In this document: in pieces, positions 54,673-64,000 of the stretch
Layout of the letters: the number at the start of each line of letters is the position of its first letter
How positions within the stretch are numbered: position 1 is the first letter of the stretch
NCBI RefSeq assembly: GCF_000016185.1
Contig: NC_011420.2
Location: 3,727,001 to 3,791,000, forward strand
Source: Rhodospirillum centenum SW
Lineage (GTDB): Bacteria > Pseudomonadota > Alphaproteobacteria > Azospirillales > Azospirillaceae
Direction of reading: 5' to 3'
DNA: 64,000 bases
Notes under the pieces: model-generated
The model's database searches: none
The model's input: only the letters and a program-made list of their open reading frames with translations
Told to the model about the DNA's origin: nothing
Made by a program: the position numbers and the translations under genes

Positions 54673-55788
54673 TTGAGCGACCAGACCGAGCCCTTGCTGC
54701 GCACGCCCCTGCATGCCCTGCATGGGGAGCTGGGCGCCCGCATGGTGCCCTTCGCGGGCTATGACATGCCGGTGCAGTACCCCGCCGGGGTGCTGAAGGA
54801 GCATCTGCACACCCGCACCGGGGCGGGCCTGTTCGACGTCTCGCACATGGGGCAGGTCCGGCTGCGCGGCGACGACCCCGCCAAGGCGCTGGAGGCTCTC
54901 GTGCCCGGCGACATCCAGGGTCTGGCCGAGGGGCGCATCCGCTACACCCTGTTCACCAACGACCATGGCGGCATCCTGGACGACCTGATGGTCACCCGGG
55001 TCGGCCCGGGCGAGCTGTTCCTCGTCGTCAACGCCGCCTGCAAGCAGGCCGACCTCGCGCATCTGCGGGCCGGACTGCCGGGAGTGGCGGTCGAGTATCT
55101 GGGCGACGATGCGGGCCTGCTGGCGCTCCAGGGGCCGGCTGCGGCCGCGGTGCTGGCGCGGCATGTCCCGGCCGCCGCGGCGATGCCCTTCATGTCGGCG
55201 ATCACGGCGGACATCCGGGGCATTCCGGTCCGCATCTCCCGCTCCGGCTACACCGGCGAGGACGGCTACGAGATCGGCGCCGCCGGCACTGATGCCGAGG
55301 CGCTGGCCCGGCTGCTGCTGGCCGAGCCGGAGGTGGCCCCGATCGGCCTCGGCGCCCGCGACTCGCTGCGGCTGGAGGCGGGGCTCTGCCTCTACGGCCA
55401 CGACATCGACACGACCACGACGCCGGTCGAGGCGGCCCTGACCTGGGCCGTCGCCAAGCGCCGGCGCGAGGAGGGGGGATTCCCCGGTGCCGCCCTGGTG
55501 CAGCGCCAGTTCCGGGAGGGTGCGGTCCGCAAGCGGGTCGGCATCCTGCCCGAGGGCCGCGCCCCGGCGCGCGAGCATACGGAGATCCAGGGCGCCGACG
55601 GCGCCGTCATCGGCAGCATCACCAGCGGCGGCTTCGGCCCCAGCGTCAACGGTCCGGTCGCCATGGGCTACGTGGCTGCGGCGCATGCCGCGGTCGGCAC
55701 GCCGGTGAACCTGATGGTCCGCGGCAAGGCGCTGCCGGCGAAGGTCGCGGCGCTGCCGTTCGTTCCGCACCGCTACTACAGGGGTTGA
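54673..55788 (+). CDS. gcvT: Glycine cleavage system T protein (aminomethyltransferase)
   Basis: 371 residues from TTG 54673 ([17 protein letters not shown]), with GGGAG 9 bases upstream. An ATG at 54634 is the alternative; earlier starts run into the riboswitch. T-protein blocks: [69 protein letters not shown] and [22 protein letters not shown]. It transfers the methylene group from lipoyl-H to tetrahydrofolate. It is the first gene of gcvT-gcvH-gcvPA-gcvPB. The rare TTG start may matter for riboswitch control. Confidence 0.95.
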   Translation: MSDQTEPLLRTPLHALHGELGARMVPFAGYDMPVQYPAGVLKEHLHTRTGAGLFDVSHMGQVRLRGDDPAKALEALVPGDIQGLAEGRIRYTLFTNDHGGILDDLMVTRVGPGELFLVVNAACKQADLAHLRAGLPGVAVEYLGDDAGLLALQGPAAAAVLARHVPAAAAMPFMSAITADIRGIPVRISRSGYTGEDGYEIGAAGTDAEALARLLLAEPEVAPIGLGARDSLRLEAGLCLYGHDIDTTTTPVEAALTWAVAKRRREEGGFPGAALVQRQFREGAVRKRVGILPEGRAPAREHTEIQGADGAVIGSITSGGFGPSVNGPVAMGYVAAAHAAVGTPVNLMVRGKALPAKVAALPFVPHRYYRG

Positions 55789-55908
55789 CGGAACCGGGGC
55801 ACGGGCGGGCGGATTGCCCCTCCCGCGCGATCCCGGTCTTCCGGTTTCTGACGAGGACGGCGCCGCGCCGCCGCGGTTGGCGGGTGCGGCACAATCAGGG
55901 GACAGGCA

Positions 55909-56277
55909 ATGATCAGGTTCACCAAGGATCACGAGTGGGTGCGCGTGCAGGACGGGATCGCCACGGTCGGCATCACCGACTATGCGCAGCAGGCGCTGGG
56001 CGACGTGGTCTTCGTCGAGGTGCCCGAGGCCGGCCGCGCGCTGGAGCGGGGCAAGGATGCCGCCGTCGTCGAGTCGGTGAAGGCCGCGTCCGAGGTCTAT
56101 GCGCCGGCCGACGGCACCGTGACCGAGGGCAACACCGGCCTGACCGACAATCCGGCCCTGGTCAACAGCGACCCGATGGGCGAGGGCTGGTTCTTCCGGA
56201 TGAAGCTGGCCGACCCGGCCCAGCTCGACGGGCTGATGGACGAGGCCGCCTACTCCGCCTACGTCGAGGCGCTCTGA
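55909..56277 (+). CDS. gcvH: Glycine cleavage system H protein
   Basis: 122 residues. [40 protein letters not shown] is the H-protein N-terminus. The lipoylated lysine is in [17 protein letters not shown], and [15 protein letters not shown] closes the barrel. It shuttles the aminomethyl group between P and T proteins. It lies 120 bases after gcvT. Its stop overlaps the gcvPA start by one base. Confidence 0.97.
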   Translation: MIRFTKDHEWVRVQDGIATVGITDYAQQALGDVVFVEVPEAGRALERGKDAAVVESVKAASEVYAPADGTVTEGNTGLTDNPALVNSDPMGEGWFFRMKLADPAQLDGLMDEAAYSAYVEAL

Positions 56278-57626
56278 TGCGTTACCTGCCCCTGACGGAG
56301 GCCGACCGCCAGGCCATGCTGGCGCGCATCGGCGTGCCGGACGTGGACGCGCTGTTCCGCGACGTGCCCCAGGCGGCCCGGCTGACGGCGCCCATCGACG
56401 GCCTGCCCCTGCACATGGGCGAGCTGGAGGTGGACCGCCTGCTCTCCGGCATGGCGGCGAAGAACCTGACGGCGGGCTCCGTCCCCAGCTTCCTGGGGGC
56501 GGGGGCCTACCGCCACCATGTCCCGGCCTCCGTGGACCAGATGCTGCTGCGCGGGGAGTTCCTGACCTCCTACACGCCGTACCAGCCGGAGGTCGCGCAG
56601 GGGACGTTGCAGTACCTGTTCGAGTTCCAGACCCAGGTCGCGGAGATCACCGGCATGGAGGTGGCGAACGCCTCCATGTACGACGGCGCCACCGGCACGG
56701 CCGAGGCGGTGCTGATGGCCACCCGCCTGACCCGCCGCAGCAAGGCGGTGCTGTCCGGTGGCCTGCATCCGCACTACCGCGAGGTGGTGGCGACCACCTG
56801 CGGCGTGCTGGGCATGGAGGTCGCGGCGCAGGCGCCCGATCCGACGGATGCGGAGGATCTGCTGCCGCTGGTGGATGACGCCACGGCCTGCGTCGTCGTG
56901 CAGACGCCGTCGCTGTTCGGCCATCCGCGCGACCTGTCGGAGCTGGCGGCCGCCTGCCACGCCAAGGGGGCGCTGCTGATCGCCGTCGTCACCGAGGTGG
57001 TGAGCCTGGGCCTGCTGACCCCGCCGGGCCGGATGGGCGCCGACATCGTGGTCTGCGAGGGCCAGTCGATCGGCAACCCGCTGAACTTCGGCGGCCCCCA
57101 TGTCGGGCTGTTCGCCACGCGGGAGAAGTTCGTCCGCCAGATGCCGGGCCGCCTCTGCGGCCAGACGGCGGACGCGGAGGGCAAGCGCGGCTTCGTGCTG
57201 ACCCTGTCCACCCGCGAGCAGCACATCCGGCGCGAGAAGGCGACCTCCAACATCTGCACCAACAGCGGGCTCTGCGCGCTGGCCTTCACCATCCACATGG
57301 CGCTGCTGGGCGGCGAGGGCTTCGCCCGGCTGGCCCGGCTGAACCACGCCAAGGCGGTGACGCTGGCCGACCGGCTGGCGGCGGTACCGGGGGTGGAGGT
57401 GCTGAACGGCGCCTTCTTCAACGAGTTCACCCTGCGCCTGCCGCGGCCGGCCGCTCCGGTGGTGGAGGCGCTGGCGCAGCGCCGCATCCTGGCGGGCGTT
57501 CCCGTCTCCCGTCTCTATCCCGGCGAGGCCGGGCTGGAGACCCTGCTGCTGGTGGCGGCGACCGAGACCAACACCGAAGCCGACATGGACGCGCTGGTCC
57601 ACGGGCTTCAGGAGGTGCTGCGATGA
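56277..57626 (+). CDS. gcvPA: Glycine dehydrogenase (decarboxylating) subunit 1
   Basis: 449 residues. [91 protein letters not shown] and [17 protein letters not shown] are subunit-1 signatures. This non-catalytic half of the split P protein pairs with GcvPB. Split genes are usual in many bacteria, unlike the single GcvP of E. coli. It overlaps gcvPB by four bases (ATGA). Confidence 0.97.
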   Translation: MRYLPLTEADRQAMLARIGVPDVDALFRDVPQAARLTAPIDGLPLHMGELEVDRLLSGMAAKNLTAGSVPSFLGAGAYRHHVPASVDQMLLRGEFLTSYTPYQPEVAQGTLQYLFEFQTQVAEITGMEVANASMYDGATGTAEAVLMATRLTRRSKAVLSGGLHPHYREVVATTCGVLGMEVAAQAPDPTDAEDLLPLVDDATACVVVQTPSLFGHPRDLSELAAACHAKGALLIAVVTEVVSLGLLTPPGRMGADIVVCEGQSIGNPLNFGGPHVGLFATREKFVRQMPGRLCGQTADAEGKRGFVLTLSTREQHIRREKATSNICTNSGLCALAFTIHMALLGGEGFARLARLNHAKAVTLADRLAAVPGVEVLNGAFFNEFTLRLPRPAAPVVEALAQRRILAGVPVSRLYPGEAGLETLLLVAATETNTEADMDALVHGLQEVLR

Positions 57627-59209
57627 GCATGAACAGCCAGGGCCGCCCGACCACCCCGCACGTCCCCTCGGCGTCGGAGGTGGCGCAGACCCACACCGGC
57701 AACCGGGCGCTGATGCAGGAGGAGCCGCTCCTGTTCGAGCTGGACAATCCCGGCGTCTGCGGCGTGGACCTGCCCGAGCCGCCGACGGCGGAACTGCGCC
57801 TGGGCAAGGTCCGCCCGCGCGGGACCCTTGCCCTGCCGTCCGTGTCGGAGCCGGAGGTGGTGCGCCACTACACCCGGCTGAGCCAGAAGAACTTCGGCAT
57901 CGACAGCACCATGTATCCGCTGGGGTCGTGCACCATGAAGCACAACCCGCGGCTGAACGAGAAGATGGCCCGGCTCCCGGGCTTCTCCGACATCCATCCG
58001 CTCCAGCCGGTCTCCACCGTGCAGGGGGCGCTGGAGCTGATCGACGCGCTGGCGCACTGGCTGAAGACCCTGACCGGCATGCCGGCCGTGGCGATGAGCC
58101 CCGCCGCCGGCGCGCATGGCGAGCTGTGCGGCCTGATGGCGATCCGTGCGGCGCTGGCGGCGCGCGGCGAGGCGCACCGCCGGCGCGTGCTGGTGCCGGA
58201 ATCGGCGCACGGCACCAACCCGGCGACGGCCGCCTTCTGCGGCTTCGCCGTGGACTCCATCCCGGCGGAGGATGACGGCCGCGTCAGCGTCGCGGCGGTG
58301 AAGGCCAAGCTCGGCCCCGACGTCGCCGCCATCATGCTGACCAACCCGAACACCTGCGGCCTGTTCGAGCCGCAGATCCGGGAGATCGCGGACGCCGTGC
58401 ATGCGGCCGGCGGCTACTTCTACTGCGACGGCGCCAACTACAACGCCATCGTCGGCCGGGTGCGCCCCGCCGACCTGGGCGTGGACGCCATGCACATCAA
58501 CCTGCACAAGACCTTCAGCACGCCGCACGGCGGCGGCGGGCCGGGCTCCGGCCCGGTGGTGCTGTCGGCGGCGCTGGCGCCCTTCGCGCCCCTGCCCTAC
58601 GTCGTCCACGGCGAGGACGGCTTCCGGCTGGTCGAGCATGCCGGCGAGGCGGAGGGCCATCCCTTCGGCCGCATGAAGGGCTTCCACGGCCAGATGGGCA
58701 TGTTCGTGCGGGCCCTGGCCTACATGCTCTCGCACGGGGGCGACGGGCTGCGGCAGGCGGCGTCCGACGCGGTGCTGAACGCCAACTATGTGCTGGCCAG
58801 CCTGAAGGACGTGATGAGCGCTTCCTTCGAGGGGCCGTGCATGCACGAGGCGCTGTTCGACGACCGCTTCCTCAAGGGTACGGGCATCACCCCGCTCGAC
58901 TTCGCCAAGGCGCTGATCGACGAGGGCTTCCACCCGATGACCATGTACTTCCCGCTGGTCGTCCAGGGGGCGCTGCTGATCGAGCCGACGGAGACGGAGT
59001 CGAAGCAGACGCTGGACCAGTTCATCGGCACCCTGCGGGCGCTGGCCGAGCGGGCGAAGACGGGCGACGAGGAGTATTTCCACGGCGCTCCGCGGCTGAC
59101 CCCGCGCCGCCGTCTGGACGAGACGGCAGCCGCGCGCAAGCCGGTGCTGCGCTGGACCCGGCCGGCCCCGGCGGCCCAGGCCGCGGCGGCCCAGGCCGCG
59201 GCGGAGTAG
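57623..59209 (+). CDS. gcvPB: Glycine dehydrogenase (decarboxylating) subunit 2
   Basis: 528 residues. The PLP lysine is in [25 protein letters not shown], with [45 protein letters not shown] and [18 protein letters not shown]. It decarboxylates glycine and loads the H protein. The C-terminus has an Ala-rich extension ([12 protein letters not shown]) of doubtful importance. It ends the gcv operon, followed by a strong hairpin. Confidence 0.97.
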   Translation: MSMNSQGRPTTPHVPSASEVAQTHTGNRALMQEEPLLFELDNPGVCGVDLPEPPTAELRLGKVRPRGTLALPSVSEPEVVRHYTRLSQKNFGIDSTMYPLGSCTMKHNPRLNEKMARLPGFSDIHPLQPVSTVQGALELIDALAHWLKTLTGMPAVAMSPAAGAHGELCGLMAIRAALAARGEAHRRRVLVPESAHGTNPATAAFCGFAVDSIPAEDDGRVSVAAVKAKLGPDVAAIMLTNPNTCGLFEPQIREIADAVHAAGGYFYCDGANYNAIVGRVRPADLGVDAMHINLHKTFSTPHGGGGPGSGPVVLSAALAPFAPLPYVVHGEDGFRLVEHAGEAEGHPFGRMKGFHGQMGMFVRALAYMLSHGGDGLRQAASDAVLNANYVLASLKDVMSASFEGPCMHEALFDDRFLKGTGITPLDFAKALIDEGFHPMTMYFPLVVQGALLIEPTETESKQTLDQFIGTLRALAERAKTGDEEYFHGAPRLTPRRRLDETAAARKPVLRWTRPAPAAQAAAAQAAAE

Positions 59210-59235
59210 GCCCGCGGCGAGTACAGCCAGGCATC

Positions 59236-59263
59236 CTCCCCGGCGGCTTCGGCCGCCGGGGAG
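59236..59263 (+). terminator. Hairpin after the gcv operon
   Basis: CTCCCCGGCGGC (59236-59247), TTCG tetraloop, GCCGCCGGGGAG (59252-59263): a 12-bp perfect stem with a very stable loop, 27 bases after the gcvPB stop. The tail CCTGTTGACC is only weakly U-rich. Confidence 0.6.
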
Positions 59264-59332
59264 CCTGTTGACCCGCTCCGCCGCCGGTGCCAAGACGCTC
59301 GTTCCGAGTGGCGTTGCGGAGCGAGGAACCCC

Positions 59333-60496
59333 GTGAAACCCGGCAACAGCGTCCTGTCCTCCTACGGCACCACGATCTTCGAGGTGATGTCCCGGCTGGC
59401 GGAGGAGCACCGCGCCGTCAATCTCGGCCAGGGCTTTCCCGATGGCGGCGGCCCGCCGGAGGTGGTGGCCGAAGCGCAGCGCTACCTTGCCGAGGGCTGG
59501 AACCAGTACCCGCCGATGATGGGCCTGCCGGCCCTGCGTCAGGCCGTGGCCGCGCACGCCGCCCGCTTCTACGGGCTGGAGGTGGACTGGCGCCAGGAGG
59601 TGATGGTCACCTCCGGCGCCACGGAGGCGCTGGCCGCCTGCCTGTTCGGCCTGCTGGAGCCGGGCGACGAGGCGGTGCTGTTCGAACCCTTGTACGACAG
59701 CTACGTCCCGATCATCCGGCGGGCCGGGGCGGTGCCGCGCTTCGTGCCGCTGCGCGCGCCGGACTGGACGTTCAGCCGCGAGGATCTGGCCGCCGCCTTC
59801 GGGCCGCGCACGAAGCTGGTCGTGCTCAACAACCCGCTGAACCCCGCGGCCAAGGTCTGGTCGGCGGAGGAACTCGCGGTGCTGGCGGAGATGCTGGTGG
59901 CGCACGACGCCGTCGCCGTCTGCGACGAGGTCTATGAGCATCTGGTGTTCGACGGGCGCCGCCATCTGCCGCTGATGGCGCTGCCCGGCATGCGCGAGCG
60001 CACCCTGCGCATCGGCTCGGCGGGCAAGACCTTCTCCCTGACCGGCTGGAAGGTCGGCTATGTCACGGCGGCGCCGGCGCTGCTGCAGCCGGTGGCGAAG
60101 GCGCACCAGTTCCTGACCTTCACGACGCCGCCCGACCTCCAGCATGCGGTGGCCTGCGGCCTCGGCGGCCCGGACACCTATTTCGACGGGCTGGCGGCGG
60201 AGATGCAGCGCCGGCGCGACCGCCTTTCCGCCGGGCTGGCGGCCTGCGGCTTCGGGGTGCTGCCGGCCCAGGGCACCTACTTCGTCACGGCCGACATCCG
60301 GCCGCTCGCCGGGGACGAGGACGATGCCGCCTTCTGCCGCCGCATGACGGTGGAGGCCGGCGTCGCCGCGATCCCGGTCAGCGCCTTCTTCGAGCAGGCG
60401 CCGCCGCGCCACCTGATCCGCTTCTGCTTCTGCAAGCGGGACGCGGTGCTGGACGAGGCGGTGGCCCGGCTCAGGGGCTGGCTGGGGCGGACCTGA
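59333..60496 (+). CDS. Class I/II PLP aminotransferase
   Basis: 387 residues from GTG 59333, after GCGAGGAA. An aspartate-aminotransferase-fold enzyme: HRAVNLGQGFPDGGGPPEVV, NQYPPMMGLPALRQAVAAHAARFYG, TSGATEALAACLFGLLEPGDEAVLFEPLYDSY, NNPLNPAAKVWS, VCDEVYEHLVFDG, and the PLP lysine in RIGSAGKTFSLTGWKVGYV. The NLGQGFPD and FEPLYDSY motifs are those of the kynurenine/methionine/glutamine transaminase (YbdL/KAT) group. The amino-acid substrate is not certain. Its end overlaps the convergent membrane-protein gene by 26 bases. Confidence 0.92.
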   Translation: MKPGNSVLSSYGTTIFEVMSRLAEEHRAVNLGQGFPDGGGPPEVVAEAQRYLAEGWNQYPPMMGLPALRQAVAAHAARFYGLEVDWRQEVMVTSGATEALAACLFGLLEPGDEAVLFEPLYDSYVPIIRRAGAVPRFVPLRAPDWTFSREDLAAAFGPRTKLVVLNNPLNPAAKVWSAEELAVLAEMLVAHDAVAVCDEVYEHLVFDGRRHLPLMALPGMRERTLRIGSAGKTFSLTGWKVGYVTAAPALLQPVAKAHQFLTFTTPPDLQHAVACGLGGPDTYFDGLAAEMQRRRDRLSAGLAACGFGVLPAQGTYFVTADIRPLAGDEDDAAFCRRMTVEAGVAAIPVSAFFEQAPPRHLIRFCFCKRDAVLDEAVARLRGWLGRT

Positions 60497-61901
60497 TGCG
60501 GTCGCGGGCGTGCCACCACTCCAGCGCGCCCGCCAGCATCGCCAGCACGCCCAGCCAGACCATGCGGCTCTGGTAACGGTCGTGCGGGTTGGACAGGGCG
60601 CCGCTGATGAAGGCGTTGCCCAGCAGCGCCAGCAGCACCAGAGCGGCGAAGCCGGCCAGATGCCGCCGCCGGGTCGCCAGCGCCCAGGCCAGTACCCCGG
60701 CCGTGCCCGCCAGCGACAGCCAGGCCACCGGCCGGTGGACCAGGTTCAGCCCCGCGAACAGCTCTCCGATCGGCTCCTGCCGTTGCTGCCGGGCCGCGGC
60801 GAAGCCGGGGAGGTGCTCCGGCATGTGCCGGCGGAAGGTCCAGCGCGTGAAGTCCTGCCACTCGTCCAGCCCGTCGCCGGTGGCGACCCTGCCGAGCTGG
60901 GTCGCCGTCGCGCGCAGCGCCGTCAGCGCCACCTCCCCGGGATAGGCGGCGACCGCGTCGCGCACCATGCGCGCCAGCTCGGCATCGGCCCCGCCCCACC
61001 AGCCGATCCGGCGGAAGGGCGAGTCGCGGTGCCAGATGAAGTCATTCGCCGTCGTCGGCAGGTCCGCCTGCCAGGGGCACAGGGCGTAGGCGTCCGGGTC
61101 CTGCGGGCAGCGGTCGTCCAGCAGCCGTTGCACGATCCCGTCCTGCACCAGCCGGCCGAAGACGAAGACGGGGCCGCCCGGCGTGTAGGTGGCCTGTCCG
61201 ACCAGCCCCAGATGCAGCAGCGGCATCAGCAGCAGACTTGCCGCCACCAGCAGCGCCGGCGGCCCCGGCCGCGGCCGGCCCAGGGGATCGCCCCCGCGGG
61301 CCAGCGGCGCCAGGAGCGCAATCCCGACCACCAGCCCCAGCCCCAGCGCCATGGTGGACATGTGGGAGAGCAGGGCGAGCATCCCGATTCCGGCGACCCC
61401 GGCCCGCTCCCACCGTCCCAGCCGGTCCCAGCGGAATCCCAGCAGCCAGAGGCAGAGCACCGCCACCGGCACCAGCACGTCGGGCATGAGCTGGGCCGTG
61501 AACCAGGGCAGGGCCGTCAGTCCCGCCAGCAGCGCCGCCGTTCCCGCCAGCGTGGCAGTGCCGAAGGGCAGATGCAGGGTCCGCAGGGTCAGCCGCAGCA
61601 GCCACAACACCACCAGACCGTGGACCAGAACCGGCCCCCAGAGGCTGAGCCAGCGCAGCGAGGCGGCCTGGAGGAACAGTCCGTAGAAGAGGGAGCGGCC
61701 GGGTTCCAGCTCCATCTCCAGGGCCCGCATCAGATACCCGCCGGTATCGAAGAAGACGACCGGAAAGCCGTTCCAGAGGGCGGGGTGCAGCAACGCCCCC
61801 AGGGCCAGGGCCAGCAGACCGAGGCGCAGGGTCAGCGGCAGCTCCGCCGGCCTGTGCCCCTGCGGGCCGGGGGCGGGGACGGGATCGGGACAGTCGTTCA
61901 T
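60471..61901 (-). CDS. Polytopic membrane protein (possible glycosyltransferase-like)
   Basis: 476 residues from ATG 61901 (MNDCPDPVPAPG), with GAGGGG upstream. There are about 8-10 hydrophobic segments (LTLRLGLLALALGALLHPALW, LVHGLVVLWLLRLTLR, GTAALLAGLTALPWF, LVPVAVLCLWLLGF, GLVVGIALLAPL, LLVAASLLLMPLLHL and three near the C-terminus). A hydrophilic loop (about 265-400: PGGPVFVFGRLVQDGIVQRLLDDRCPQ, WHRDSPFRRIGWWGGADAELARMVRDAV) and NGFPVVFFDTGGYL near the start recall lipid-linked sugar transferases of the GT-C type, but no diagnostic motif proves this. Not firmly recognised. Confidence 0.65.
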   Translation of the reverse strand: MNDCPDPVPAPGPQGHRPAELPLTLRLGLLALALGALLHPALWNGFPVVFFDTGGYLMRALEMELEPGRSLFYGLFLQAASLRWLSLWGPVLVHGLVVLWLLRLTLRTLHLPFGTATLAGTAALLAGLTALPWFTAQLMPDVLVPVAVLCLWLLGFRWDRLGRWERAGVAGIGMLALLSHMSTMALGLGLVVGIALLAPLARGGDPLGRPRPGPPALLVAASLLLMPLLHLGLVGQATYTPGGPVFVFGRLVQDGIVQRLLDDRCPQDPDAYALCPWQADLPTTANDFIWHRDSPFRRIGWWGGADAELARMVRDAVAAYPGEVALTALRATATQLGRVATGDGLDEWQDFTRWTFRRHMPEHLPGFAAARQQRQEPIGELFAGLNLVHRPVAWLSLAGTAGVLAWALATRRRHLAGFAALVLLALLGNAFISGALSNPHDRYQSRMVWLGVLAMLAGALEWWHARDRIRSAPASP

Positions 61902-62171
61902 CCCCTCAGCCTCCGGAATGGTCGTGGCGATCTCTGGGCAAAGCCGGGGCAGCGCTTGCATGCTGCGTTGCGGAGGCGCAAATAGCCAAGCCAGGATCGT
62001 TCATCTCACCAGTATGCCCTACAAGGAAGTGTCGCCCCAGCCTACAGTTCCGTTCAGGCCGGAGCGTCCTGTGCGCCCCGCACGGTCGGCCCTGCCGTGC
62101 GTTCTCCGACATGTGCCTGCCCGTTCCCCGGTTCCCCACCCCGACGAGACCTCATCCTGTCCGCCACACCC

Positions 62172-64000
62172 ATGAAGCGCTTTCCGCCGCGTCTCACCCT
62201 CGCCTCGCTCCTGATCGCCGCCTGCCTGACCGCAGGCGGGGCGGTGGCCCAGATTTCCGGCCCGGGTCCCGCCGGTCGGCCGGCCCCGCCTCCGGCTGCC
62301 GCCCCGAAGGCCGACTCGAAACCGCCCGTACCGGCGGCCTTCGGCATCACCGGGGTGGAGGTGGCGGCCGAGCGCGACCGTCCGCAGGTCTGCTTCCGCT
62401 TCAACCGGGACCTGCCGCGGCCGCGGCGCGGCGCGCCCGACCTGGGCAGGTTCGTCAATGTCGCTCCCGCCGCCGACCATACGGTGGTGGCGCGTGACCG
62501 CGACCTCTGCCTGGAGGGGCTGGGCCACGGCCAGCGCTTCACCGTCACCCTGGGGGCCGGGCTGCCGACCGCCGACGGTACGGAGTCCCTGGCCGAGCCG
62601 GTGACGCGCGAAGTCGCGGTTCCCGACCGCAAGCCGATGCTGACCTTCCGCGGCCAGGGGTACATCCTGCCGCGCGTCGGCGCCGAGGGGCTGCCGCTGC
62701 GCACCGTGAACGTCGAGCGTGCCCGGCTCCAGATCATGCGGATCAACGACCGTGCCCTGGTCGAGCGCATCTACTGGGGGCGCATGAACCAGAGCCTGAC
62801 CGACTTCGACATCGGCATCCTGCTGGACGAGAAGGCGGAAATCGTCTGGAAGGGCGAGATGACGGTCGGCAACACGCCGAACCGCACCGTCGTCACCCCG
62901 TTCCCGATCGATCAGGCGCTGGGCGCGCTGCCGCCGGGTGTCTATGTCGCGGTGGCGGAGAACGCGGCCCTGCCGGTCAGCGCCTGGGACCTGCGCGCGA
63001 CCCAGTGGTTCGTCGTCTCCGACATCGGGCTGACCAGCTTCCGCGCCGGCAACGGCCTGTTCGTCTTCGCCCGCAGCCTCGGCACCGCCGACCCGCTGCC
63101 GGGGGTTGAACTGCGCCTGGTCGCCCGCGGCAACCAGGAGCTGGGCCGGGCCGTCACCGGCCCCGACGGTCTGGCGCGTTTCGACCCCGCGCTGCTGAGC
63201 GACGGGGAGAAGGCGCCGCAGGCCCTGTTCGCCACCGCCCAGGGCGGCGACTTCTCCCTGCTGGACTTCGGCACCCCGGCCGTGGAGCTGGGCACCCGCG
63301 GCGCCGGCGGGCGGGCCGAGCCCGGGCCGCTGGACGCCTGGCTGGCGACCGACCGGACGGCGTACCGGCCCGGCGGCACGGTGCATCTGACGGCGCTGCT
63401 GCGCGACCCCGACGCCCGCGCCGTGACCGGCCGCTCGCTGACGCTGCGTCTGTCCCGCCCTGACGGTCTGGAGACTGCCCGGCTGGCCCTGACCGACGGC
63501 GGCGAGGGCGGCTATTCCGCCGATCTTGACCTGCCGGCCACCGCCCCCGCCGGCCGCTGGAGCCTGACCGCCCACGAGCGCCCCGACGGTCCGGCCATCG
63601 GCCGCGCCGAGTTCCAGGTCGGCGAGGTGGCGCCGGCCCGGCTCGACCTCTCCCTCAATGCCGACCGCCGCCGCATCGCCGCGGACGGCAAGGCGACCCT
63701 CTACATGCGGGCCCGGCTGCCCGGCTCCGGTGCGGCTTCCGGGCTGCCGGGCGAGCTGGCGCTGACCCTGCGCCCCGCCGCCAAGCCCTATCCGGGCTAT
63801 GAGGAGTTCCGGTTCGGGCTGGCGCAGGAGGATCTGGAACCGCAGCGCCGTGCCCTTCCGGGATTCGTCACCCGCGGCGACGGTGGCGCCAGCGCCGCCC
63901 TGGACATCGCCCCGCTGCCGGAGACCAGCCGTCCGCTGGAGGCGGTGCTGCGCGCCACGGTCTATGATACCGGCGGCCGTCCGGCCGTGCGCGAGCTGGT
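62172..64000 (+). CDS. Bacterial alpha-2-macroglobulin family protein, 5' part
   Basis: Open from ATG 62172 to the window end (about 609 codons, no stop). The N-terminal signal (MKRFPPRLTLASLLIAACLTAGGAVAQ) contains IAAC, a possible lipobox, and a signal peptidase I-like site. There is a Pro/Ala-rich stretch, then FGITGVEVAAERDRPQVCFRFNRDLPR, RDLCLEGLGHGQRFTVTL, QIMRINDRALVERIYWGRM, LTSFRAGNGLFVFARSLGTADPLPGVELRLVARG and WLATDRTAYRPGGTVHLTALLRDPDA. The last is the MG2-type DRxxYRPGxxVH block of bacterial alpha-2-macroglobulins. These periplasmic protease traps normally have about 1600-1900 residues; the bait and thioester regions lie outside the window. Confidence 0.88.
   Translation, partial: MKRFPPRLTLASLLIAACLTAGGAVAQISGPGPAGRPAPPPAAAPKADSKPPVPAAFGITGVEVAAERDRPQVCFRFNRDLPRPRRGAPDLGRFVNVAPAADHTVVARDRDLCLEGLGHGQRFTVTLGAGLPTADGTESLAEPVTREVAVPDRKPMLTFRGQGYILPRVGAEGLPLRTVNVERARLQIMRINDRALVERIYWGRMNQSLTDFDIGILLDEKAEIVWKGEMTVGNTPNRTVVTPFPIDQALGALPPGVYVAVAENAALPVSAWDLRATQWFVVSDIGLTSFRAGNGLFVFARSLGTADPLPGVELRLVARGNQELGRAVTGPDGLARFDPALLSDGEKAPQALFATAQGGDFSLLDFGTPAVELGTRGAGGRAEPGPLDAWLATDRTAYRPGGTVHLTALLRDPDARAVTGRSLTLRLSRPDGLETARLALTDGGEGGYSADLDLPATAPAGRWSLTAHERPDGPAIGRAEFQVGEVAPARLDLSLNADRRRIAADGKATLYMRARLPGSGAASGLPGELALTLRPAAKPYPGYEEFRFGLAQEDLEPQRRALPGFVTRGDGGASAALDIAPLPETSRPLEAVLRATVYDTGGRPAVREL

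Noticed and set aside
57608-60412. Open frame of about 930 codons on the minus strand
   Set aside because: Mirror of gcvPB and the aminotransferase; no protein-like motifs.
62019-63575. Minus-strand open frame of 518 codons
   Set aside because: Antisense to the alpha-2-macroglobulin gene, whose plus-strand frame has family motifs and stays open to the window end.

Overview
The window is about 64 kb of very GC-rich chromosomal DNA, densely packed, with short intergenic gaps and many 4-bp ATGA/GTGA stop-start overlaps. Gene content and order point to an alphaproteobacterium, most likely a Rhodospirillales member of the Azospirillum/Rhodocista type. Supporting signs are the tldD-coxB-coxA-ctaB-coxF-ctaG-coxC-DUF983-surf1-thrC-M16 order, the ispH-thrB-rnhA neighbourhood, a plant/alphaproteobacterial-type GshA, a MutL that carries the endonuclease motif, and a split GcvPA/GcvPB. 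The genus is an inference; there is no rRNA gene in the window.

Layout. 1-5 kb: 3' end of rsmD, a DUF4160/DUF2442 pair, mutL, and a TPR-methyltransferase gene broken by a frameshift. 4.8-5.05 kb: a compact minus-strand unit with its own promoter-like site, a perfect Shine-Dalgarno, a 20-codon ORF, a downstream copy of the anti-Shine-Dalgarno sequence and a strong terminator hairpin. 5-14 kb: purD, a threonine-aldolase-like enzyme, a PhnA zinc ribbon, an XRE regulator next to an RTX-repeat protein, xseA, a carotenoid oxygenase and a cupin. 14-17.3 kb: the waaA-lpxK-lpxL lipid A/Kdo operon. 17.5-19.5 kb: three secreted proteins, two with glycine zippers. 19.5-32.4 kb: pmbA (tldE), DUF3616, a truncated antitoxin abutting an AT-rich HEPN/AbiU2-like gene, ubiD, a methyltransferase, a VOC protein, ubiA, an MFS transporter, rsmE, gshA and tldD. 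32.8-39.2 kb: the aa3 cytochrome oxidase operon with its assembly factors. 39.2-46.1 kb: two coiled-coil membrane proteins, an unknown gene, thrC, an M16 peptidase, a GNAT acetyltransferase, yqgE and a peroxiredoxin.

46.2-48.6 kb is an AT-rich island. It holds a two-gene CBASS anti-phage operon (a Cap15-like 2TM/beta-barrel effector and a CD-NTase) beside a decayed IS5-type transposase, inserted between the peroxiredoxin gene and rnhA. 48.6-53.5 kb: rnhA, thrB, a phage-shock operon (small membrane protein, pspA, pspC) behind a near-consensus sigma-54 promoter with a large upstream dyad, a MazF/Phd-type toxin-antitoxin pair and ispH. 53.6-59.3 kb: a lipoprotein and the glycine cleavage operon gcvT-gcvH-gcvPA-gcvPB, preceded by a tandem glycine riboswitch. 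59.3-64 kb: an aminotransferase, a polytopic membrane protein and the start of a bacterial alpha-2-macroglobulin gene that runs off the end.

Most genes are housekeeping. The accessory or unexplained elements are the structured leader/sORF unit at about 4.8-5.05 kb, the CBASS island, the HEPN insertion that cuts an antitoxin, the XRE/RTX pair, the sigma-54 psp unit with an unknown first gene, and several toxin-antitoxin-like pairs.
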